DNA of 64,000 nt from Hyphomicrobiales bacterium. GTDB lineage: Bacteria > Pseudomonadota > Alphaproteobacteria > Rhizobiales > Rhizobiaceae. The translations under genes and the position numbers were made by a program. Below are positions 58,717 through 64,000 of the stretch, piece after piece. A model generated the notes under the pieces. It saw only the letters and a list, made by a program, of their open reading frames with translations, had not been told where the DNA came from and did no database searches. The stretch is from assembly GCA_900469475.1 (NCBI GenBank), contig UBXG01000017.1:62001-126000 (forward strand). The letters run 5' to 3'. The first letter of the stretch is position 1, and every line of letters begins with the position of its first letter.

Positions 58717-59484
58717 TCAGGCTTCGGTGCCGTCCGCCAGGGTCGGCTCGACCGGAGCTTCTTCGGAAGCGCCGAGGTCACGGCCCGATGCGCTCTGCTG
58801 GCGAGCGATACCGTCGATGGCAGCGCGCGAGATCAGGTCGCAGTAAAGAGCGATGGCGCGCGAGGCGTCGTCGTTGCCCGGGATCGGATAGTCGATCAGG
58901 TCCGGATCGCAGTTCGAGTCGATGATTGCGACGACCGGGATGCCGAGGCGCTTGGCTTCGTCGATCGCGATCTTTTCCTTGTTGGTGTCGATGATGAACA
59001 TCAGGTCCGGCGTGCCGCCCATGTCCTTGATACCGCCGAGGGCCTTGTCGAGCTTTTCGCGCTCGCGCTCAAGGTTCAGACGCTCCTTCTTGGTGAAGCC
59101 CTGGGCTTCGCCGGAGAGGATTTCGTCGAGCTTGCGCAGACGCTGGATCGAGTTGGAGATCGTCTTCCAGTTGGTCATCATGCCGCCGAGCCAGCGGGCG
59201 TTGACGTAGTACTGAGCCGAACGCTTTGCGCTGTCGGCGATCAGTTCAGACGCCTGACGCTTGGTGCCGACGAACAGAACGCGGCCGCCACGGGCAACGG
59301 TGTCGCTGACAACCTGCAGAGCGCGGCTCAGCAACGGAACCGTCTGGGCGAGGTCGATGATGTGGATGTTGTTACGATCGCCAAAAATGTACGGCTTCAT
59401 CTTCGGGTTCCAGCGGTGCGTCTGGTGGCCGAAGTGAACACCTGCTTCGAGAAGCTGGCGCATAGAAAAATCGGGCAATGCCAT
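58717..59484 (-). CDS. rpsB: 30S ribosomal protein S2
   Basis: A 255-residue small-subunit protein. The start MALPDFSMRQLLEAGVHFGH, RWNPKMKPYIFGDRNNIHII, the KRQASELIADSA and RWLGGMMTNWKTI helices, and PVVAIIDSNCDPDLIDYPIP are highly conserved. An acidic/Ala-rich tail of about 25 residues ends the protein. The ATG at 59484 follows AAAAGGATAC; a longer frame from 59586 is not S2-like. It is the first gene of the minus-strand translation/envelope block. Confidence 0.98.
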   Translation of the reverse strand: MALPDFSMRQLLEAGVHFGHQTHRWNPKMKPYIFGDRNNIHIIDLAQTVPLLSRALQVVSDTVARGGRVLFVGTKRQASELIADSAKRSAQYYVNARWLGGMMTNWKTISNSIQRLRKLDEILSGEAQGFTKKERLNLEREREKLDKALGGIKDMGGTPDLMFIIDTNKEKIAIDEAKRLGIPVVAIIDSNCDPDLIDYPIPGNDDASRAIALYCDLISRAAIDGIARQQSASGRDLGASEEAPVEPTLADGTEA

Positions 59485-59689
59485 GCCTTTGTATCCTTTT
59501 CCGGTTGAACCTCCGCAAGGCGAACAGCATCCTCTTCGAGAATGCCACCGGGCGGAACAATCCGGATTTCTCCCGGACAATCCCATGCCTTACGTGTGGA
59601 ATGCGGGTGCCCATACATTCGATTCGCGTGGAATGCAAGGCTTGAGGCTCAAAATAGCCGATTCTTATCTCAATCCGTCCCGCAGCGGG

Positions 59690-60517
59690 CTACTGGCAGG
59701 CCTTCGTACCGAGAACTTCAAGCTTGGTGAGCTTACCGGTCAGCACGAAGTCACCATAATCCATGGTGAGGTCGCGCGTAATGCCGTTCTCGTAGAGTTT
59801 AAAGGACATACGGTAAACGGGTACGGCGTCGCCCGTGGACTTTTCGTTGAAATAAGCCACGGTCACCGGCCAGAAAGGTGTCTTGGAGAAGGCGCCAGCC
59901 TTGTCAGCATCGGGATCATCGGTGGCCGGCGTCTGTTCCTTGCCGACGACGGTGGTGGCGATCAGCGGCTTGTCGCCGTCATCCGAACCATCGAAGACCT
60001 GCGCCTCGAAGAAATTCTTGCCGAGCTTCGCGTTATGGATGATGTCGAGCATATGCTCCGTCGGGAAACGGCTCTCGATGATCTGGACCTGCTTGTTGTG
60101 CGGCTGCGTGAGGTCGACCTTGATGCCCTTCTGGTCGTCGCTTGCGGCGCCGCGCACATCCTTGTCGAGCTGGCTGTCGGTATAGGACTTGGTCTCGAAG
60201 CGAAACAACCGCTTGCCGAGATCCTCGAAGGTCGTTGTCTGCTGGTCGCTGACGCGAGTGGAATCGCCGGTGTCGATCTTCGTCACGAAGCGGAAATTGG
60301 TGGTGAATCCGGTGCAATCGGAGCCTTCGAACTCATAGACCATACGGCCGACCATGCCGGAAATGCCGGAGCGATCGGAGGCATCCTTCAGTTCGAGATC
60401 ATAGACGGCGCGATGCGCGATCAGCCCGCTCGGACCGGCCGCATGGGCTGCCGAAGCCCCTAGGGACAGAATGCTCAGGCCCGAAAAAACGGTAGCAGCA
60501 AGACTCGAGCGGAACAT
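59690..60517 (-). CDS. eipB: EipB-like periplasmic envelope-integrity protein (DUF1849)
   Basis: A 275-residue exported protein with a signal peptide (about 1-26, ending AAHA). The DUF1849/EipB beta-barrel sequence follows: GLIAHRAVYDLELKDAS, the FEGSDCTGFTTNFRFVT strand, and the C-terminal GDFVLTGKLTKLEVLGTKACQ. Cysteines 68 and 274 correspond to the conserved disulfide pair described for Brucella EipB, a spiral-like protein needed for envelope stability. The gene is divergent from the RidA-type gene and stands alone. Assigned by sequence pattern and position in the rhizobial chromosome. Confidence 0.88.
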   Translation of the reverse strand: MFRSSLAATVFSGLSILSLGASAAHAAGPSGLIAHRAVYDLELKDASDRSGISGMVGRMVYEFEGSDCTGFTTNFRFVTKIDTGDSTRVSDQQTTTFEDLGKRLFRFETKSYTDSQLDKDVRGAASDDQKGIKVDLTQPHNKQVQIIESRFPTEHMLDIIHNAKLGKNFFEAQVFDGSDDGDKPLIATTVVGKEQTPATDDPDADKAGAFSKTPFWPVTVAYFNEKSTGDAVPVYRMSFKLYENGITRDLTMDYGDFVLTGKLTKLEVLGTKACQ

Positions 60518-60652
60518 TCATTATCTCCTGTTGGACTCGCACGCGATGTTATAAGAACGCTTTCGGCTGAAACGAGGCTGCCGATCCTAAGTGACCGAAT
60601 TTAGTCTTGATGCCGGATTTTTGAAGTTTTTACAACAAAACGGGAGATGAAA

Positions 60653-61120
60653 ATGTCCGACGCTATCGAGGGCCGCCTGCAGGAACTCGGCATCGTTCTG
60701 CCGCAGGCTGCAGCACCGGCCGCCAATTACGTTCCCTATGTCATCAGCGGCAATCTTCTCTATCTGTCGGGCCAGCTGCCGATGGAAAACGGCAAGATCG
60801 GCGTGACGGGCCATCTCGGCAAGGATGTCGATGTAGCCGGCGGGCAGCGGGCGGCAGAGCTCTGCGCCATCAACATTCTCGCCCAGGCGAAAGCTGCCCT
60901 CGGCGGTGATCTCGGCCGGATCAAGCGGCTGATCAAGCTCAATGGCTTCGTTGCCTCAACGCCCGATTTCGTCGAACAACACCTTGTGATCAACGGCGCA
61001 TCCAATCTTCTGGCAAACGTACTGGGCGAAGCCGGCAAGCATGCGCGCGCCGCCGTCGGCATGGCGGCCCTGCCGCTCAATGCCGCCGTTGAAATCGATG
61101 CCATTCTGGAAATTGCATAA
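60653..61120 (+). CDS. RidA/YjgF-family protein
   Basis: A 155-residue RidA-superfamily protein. It has the NLLYLSGQLPMENGKIG strand and the long helices around GGQRAAELCAINILAQAKAAL, with FVASTPDFVEQHLVINGASNL near the end. RidA enzymes deaminate reactive enamine/imine intermediates of amino-acid metabolism; the catalytic arginine of true RidA is not obvious here, so this is probably one of the Rid2-7 groups of unknown substrate. GGGAG lies before the ATG at 60653. Its stop overlaps the next ATG in TAATG. Confidence 0.85.
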   Translation: MSDAIEGRLQELGIVLPQAAAPAANYVPYVISGNLLYLSGQLPMENGKIGVTGHLGKDVDVAGGQRAAELCAINILAQAKAALGGDLGRIKRLIKLNGFVASTPDFVEQHLVINGASNLLANVLGEAGKHARAAVGMAALPLNAAVEIDAILEIA

Positions 61121-61839
61121 TGAGCAAGCTTGCCTGGCTGACCGAGCGCCCCGTCGCTCACCGCGGCTATCATGACATGAACAAAGAAGTCTGGGAGAAC
61201 ACGCTTTCCGCCTTCAGCCGCGCTATCGAAGCCGGCTTTGCCATTGAGTGCGATCTCCACTACGCCTCGGACGGCGTTCCCGTGGTCTTCCATGACGACG
61301 ACCTCCAGCGCGTCTGCAATCTGCCGGGCGAAGTGCGCGAGCGCACCTCGGCGGAACTCGGCCTCCTTTCTATCGGCGGTACCAAGGACAAGATCCCGAC
61401 GCTGAAGCAGCTTCTGCAGCTCTGCGGCGGCAAGGTGCCGCTGGTGCTTGAGTTGAAAGGACGCGAAGGCGATGACGAAGGCTTTGCGGAATCCGTTCTC
61501 GAAGTGCTCGAAGGCTATAAAGGCCATGTGGCCCTGATGAGTTTCGACCATTGGCTGCTCAAGGACCTCAAGGCGCTGGAAGCACCCTACCCTGTGGGAC
61601 TGACGGCCGAAGGAAACAAGCCTGAGACGTTTTTTCAGCATGACGAAGCCATGCATCTTGGGCTAGACTTCATTTCGTATTTCTACGGCCACTTGCCGAA
61701 CCCCTTTGTTACGGCGCAACGCCAGCGCGGTATTCCGGTCATCACCTGGACCGTGCGCGACGAAGCGGCCCGCAAACATACATTTGCCAACGCAGACCAG
61801 ATGACCTTCGAAGGTTTTGATCCGCGCCTGGCCTCGTAA
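61120..61839 (+). CDS. Glycerophosphodiester phosphodiesterase
   Basis: A 239-residue TIM-barrel enzyme that hydrolyses deacylated phospholipids to glycerol-3-phosphate and an alcohol. The GDPD core is complete: catalytic H14 and R15 in PVAHRGYHD, E26-N27 in ENTLSAF, metal ligands E43 and D45 in ECDLHYASDGVPVVFHDDDL, and H58. No signal peptide is present, so it is cytoplasmic. It is translationally coupled to the RidA-type gene upstream. Confidence 0.92.
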   Translation: MSKLAWLTERPVAHRGYHDMNKEVWENTLSAFSRAIEAGFAIECDLHYASDGVPVVFHDDDLQRVCNLPGEVRERTSAELGLLSIGGTKDKIPTLKQLLQLCGGKVPLVLELKGREGDDEGFAESVLEVLEGYKGHVALMSFDHWLLKDLKALEAPYPVGLTAEGNKPETFFQHDEAMHLGLDFISYFYGHLPNPFVTAQRQRGIPVITWTVRDEAARKHTFANADQMTFEGFDPRLAS

Positions 61840-61962
61840 ATCGGCATCGATTGAAGGAGAGGCTTTGCGCATACCCAAATTGCCGCTGCGCCGACAGCAC
61901 GCCCATTGGGCGGATGGCGCAGCGGTGAGAGCCCCTCCCTTCCTTCCAAGCGCAAGAGTTTG

Positions 61963-63150
61963 ATGACAGACGAATTATCCATTCGAGTCGAACGATCCTT
62001 CAGGAACATCGCCCCGGAAAGCTGGTCGAAGCTCGCCGGAGCGTCCAGAACCGGCAGCGTCCTGCCCTACAATCCCTTTGTCTCGCACGCCTTCCTGTCA
62101 TCGCTGGAGGAGTCCGGTTCCGCGACCGACAAGACCGGCTGGCTCGGCAGTCATCTGCTGCTCGAAACCGACGGCGGCGAATTGCTTGGTGCCGTCGCGG
62201 GCTACCTGAAGAGCCATAGCCAGGGCGAATATGTCTTCGACCACGGCTGGGCCGATGCTTTTGAACGGGCCGGCGGCCGCTATTATCCGAAGCTGCAGTG
62301 CTCCATTCCCTTCACGCCCGCCACGGGACCGCGGCTGCTCGTCGCTGAGGGACAGGACCGAAGCGTGCTGCAGCCGGCGCTCGCCGAAAGCCTGAAAGAG
62401 GTCACCCGACAGCTCGGCGTTTCCTCGGCGCACATCACCTTCCTACCGGAAGACGAGGTTTCTGTTTTCGAAACCGACGGCTATCTGCATCGCACCGACC
62501 AGCAGTTTCACTTCATCAACGAGGGCTATGCCGATCACGACGCGTTCCTGGAGACGCTAGCATCGCGCAAGCGGAAGGCGTTGAAGAAGGAGCGGCGCGC
62601 GGCGGTCGAGCACGGCATCACCATCGACTGGCTGACCGGCAGCGATCTGACCGAAGGCATATGGGACCAGTTCTTCACCTTCTATATGGATACCGGCAGC
62701 CGCAAATGGGGCCGCCCCTACCTCACGCGGAAATTCTATTCGCTGATCGGCGAGCGTATGCCTGACGATATCCTGCTCGTCATGGCGAAGCGCGAAGGAC
62801 GTTACATCGCCGGCGCCATCAACTTCATCGGCGGCGAGACGCTTTACGGCCGCCATTGGGGCTGCATCGAGGATCATCCCTTTCTGCATTTCGAAGTCTG
62901 CTATCATCAGGCGATCGATTTTGCGCTGAGTAAAGGCTTGAAGCGCGTGGAAGCCGGGGCACAGGGCGAACACAAGTTGGCGCGTGGCTATCTTCCCGTC
63001 ATCACGCATTCCGCGCACTATATTGGTCATCAGGGCCTGCGACGCGCCGTTGCGGACTATCTGAAGCATGAGCGGGAACAAGTGGAGGAGATGAGCGAAA
63101 TCCTCACCGAGCACAGCCCCTTCCGCAAAGGTGAGCGGCAGGATATCTAA
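61963..63150 (+). CDS. GNAT/FemAB-type acyltransferase (peptidogalycan biosynthesis-like, DUF482)
   Basis: A 395-residue soluble protein with two GNAT-like halves, the layout of the DUF482 family: LPYNPFVSHAFLSSLEESGS near the start, HLLLETDGGELLGAV, YYPKLQCSIPFTPATGPRLL, SRKRKALKKERRAAVEHG, and the C-terminal RHWGCIEDHPFLHFEVCYHQ with HKLARGYLPVITHSAHYI. These resemble Fem transferases that add amino acids to cell-wall precursors, but the substrate is unknown. The ATG at 61963 follows AAGAG; an in-frame start at 61906 is less likely. It sits between the phosphodiesterase and the HIT gene. Confidence 0.83.
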   Translation: MTDELSIRVERSFRNIAPESWSKLAGASRTGSVLPYNPFVSHAFLSSLEESGSATDKTGWLGSHLLLETDGGELLGAVAGYLKSHSQGEYVFDHGWADAFERAGGRYYPKLQCSIPFTPATGPRLLVAEGQDRSVLQPALAESLKEVTRQLGVSSAHITFLPEDEVSVFETDGYLHRTDQQFHFINEGYADHDAFLETLASRKRKALKKERRAAVEHGITIDWLTGSDLTEGIWDQFFTFYMDTGSRKWGRPYLTRKFYSLIGERMPDDILLVMAKREGRYIAGAINFIGGETLYGRHWGCIEDHPFLHFEVCYHQAIDFALSKGLKRVEAGAQGEHKLARGYLPVITHSAHYIGHQGLRRAVADYLKHEREQVEEMSEILTEHSPFRKGERQDI

Positions 63151-63191
63151 CCGTTCGGCATAAACACAAACGCAAGACGAGGAGACACCGG

Positions 63192-63620
63192 ATGACCAGC
63201 CCCGCCTATGACGACAACAATATCTTCGCAAAGATCCTGAAAGGCGAGATCCCTTCCTACCGCGTCTACGAGGATGAGCACACAGTCGCCTTCATGGATG
63301 TGATGCCGCAGTCGCCGGGCCATACGCTTGTCGTGCCGAAGGCGCCCTCCCGCAATATTTTCGACGCCGATCCGGCCGCGTTGCAGCAGGCTATCACTGT
63401 GGTACAGAAGATCGCCGTCGCCGTTCGGGAAGCCTTCGACGCGGACGGCGTCTATATCGCGCAGTTCAACGAGCCCCCCGCGGGGCAAACCGTCTTCCAT
63501 CTGCATTTCCACGTTATTCCGCGCATCGAGGGTGTCGCGCTGAAGCCGCATTCGGGCAAGATGGAGGATGGCGCCGTGCTGGCGGAAAACGCTAGAAAGA
63601 TCATCGAAGCGCTGGCTTGA
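63192..63620 (+). CDS. HIT-family nucleotide hydrolase/transferase
   Basis: A 142-residue histidine-triad protein. The HIT active site HLHFHVIP places H103, H105 and H107 on the phosphate-binding loop; the N-terminal NIFAKILKGEIPSYRVYEDEH and VVPKAPSRNIFD are typical of the Hint branch. These homodimeric enzymes hydrolyse adenosine phosphoramidates. GAGGAG precedes the ATG. A bidirectional terminator follows. Confidence 0.93.
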   Translation: MTSPAYDDNNIFAKILKGEIPSYRVYEDEHTVAFMDVMPQSPGHTLVVPKAPSRNIFDADPAALQQAITVVQKIAVAVREAFDADGVYIAQFNEPPAGQTVFHLHFHVIPRIEGVALKPHSGKMEDGAVLAENARKIIEALA

Positions 63621-63669
63621 TGCGCCGAGCTCCTCAAGTCTTCTCTGAGATTTTTCTTATAACCATATA

Positions 63670-63710
63670 AAAACGGCTGCATTATTTCTAACGCAGCCGT
63701 TTTATTTTTT
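63670..63710. terminator. Bidirectional terminator after the HIT gene
   Basis: AAAACGGCTGC (63670-63680) and GCAGCCGTTTT (63693-63703) form a perfect 11-bp stem followed by A and a long T-run (63705-63711). The A residues on the left serve the convergent gene. Confidence 0.9.
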
Positions 63711-63733
63711 TCAAATCACCGATCGGCGACTAC

Positions 63734-64000
63734 TTACTTACGCGGAACCTTCGGAACCGTGCCACCGCCCTTGCGCGGTGACTTGCCTTCGGACTCGCCG
63801 CTTTCACCTGATGTCGCAGCTTTAGCCGAGCGGCGGCTATCGGCTGCCGTCGCAGCCTTACCGACGCGGCTTCTGGCCTTGACTGTCGTGTCGCCGTCAT
63901 CCTCTTCCACCTCGGCCGGCACATCGCCCACTTCGGCTTCCGGCTTCGGCCGGATCGGAGCGGTGTCGGCGATCGCCTCGAGCAGGATGCCGGTCGAGCC
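63734..64000 (-). CDS. C-terminal tail of an unidentified protein, 5' part outside window
   Basis: Eighty-eight codons of an open frame ending at TAA 63734-63736 and continuing past the right edge. The visible part begins with a short normal stretch (GSTGILLEAIADTAPIRPKP), then turns into a low-complexity tail rich in Glu, Asp, Ala, Ser, Arg and Lys (VPAEVEEDDGDTTVKARSR, then GESGESEGKSPRKGGGTVP). Such tails occur on many large alphaproteobacterial proteins. I cannot tell which protein this is. Confidence 0.7.
   Translation of the reverse strand, partial: GSTGILLEAIADTAPIRPKPEAEVGDVPAEVEEDDGDTTVKARSRVGKAATAADSRRSAKAATSGESGESEGKSPRKGGGTVPKVPRK

Overview
The window is ordinary chromosomal DNA of an alphaproteobacterium of the Rhizobium/Agrobacterium group, most likely the genus Rhizobium. 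The evidence is a phosphatidylcholine synthase, the dusB(nifR3)-ntrB-ntrC-ntrY-ntrX cluster, a fused ispDF, an 80-residue Hfq, an E1-beta subunit carrying a lipoyl domain, a LexA gene behind a GAAC-N7-GAAC SOS box, an EipB-like periplasmic protein, and two small intergenic palindromes of the kind scattered through rhizobial genomes. GC content and codon use look uniform. I see no prophage, insertion sequence, CRISPR array, toxin island or other clear sign of transfer.

Layout. 1-4.1 kb: the end of a quinone oxidoreductase, pcs, a UbiH-type hydroxylase, an AEC-family transporter and ccdA. 4.4-7.8 kb: a gene-sparse stretch of small, mostly uncharacterised ORFs (PsiF-like, short hydrophilic and membrane proteins, a GlsB/YeaQ protein) around tRNA-Lys; two of them are preceded by promoter-like sequences resembling those of the general-stress sigma factor EcfG/RpoE2. 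8-13.7 kb: a GntR regulator, ferredoxin-NADP reductase, and a sulfite-reduction operon (cysG, DUF2849, cysI, DUF934). 14-17.1 kb: a nucleoside deaminase, mazG, hflX and hfq. 17.2-25.7 kb: a D-amino-acid transaminase and the nitrogen-regulation cluster. 25.9-30.4 kb: ispDF, a CinA/PncC amidase, a RatA/COQ10-type protein, a P-loop kinase-like protein, lipA and two GlsB-type proteins. 30.5-36.9 kb: the pyruvate dehydrogenase operon with lpdA and a SGNH hydrolase, then a DivIC/FtsB-like protein. 37.1-44 kb: eno, kdsA with a VOC-family gene, lexA and comEC. 44.2-59.5 kb: gltA, then a long minus-strand block for lipid A and envelope assembly (lpxB, lpxI, lpxA, fabZ, lpxD, bamA, rseP, cdsA, uppS) and translation (frr, pyrH, tsf, rpsB). 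59.7-64 kb: eipB, a RidA/GDPD/GNAT/HIT row, and the C-terminal tail of an unidentified protein.

How the genes fit together. Most are housekeeping genes in conserved order. fabZ, lpxD/A/I/B, bamA, rseP, cdsA and uppS together make and assemble the outer membrane. dusB-ntrBC-ntrYX handles nitrogen sensing. cysG supplies siroheme to cysI, and the nearby fpr could supply its electrons through ferredoxin. pdhABC, lpdA, lipA, eno and gltA cover the glycolysis-to-TCA junction and its lipoyl cofactor.

The least ordinary things I found are an RseP protease with three tandem PDZ modules at an exact 90-residue spacing, the candidate general-stress promoters in the small-gene stretch, a terminator-like hairpin upstream of ispDF with no gene to terminate, and two related intergenic palindromes. 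No clearly new multigene system was evident.
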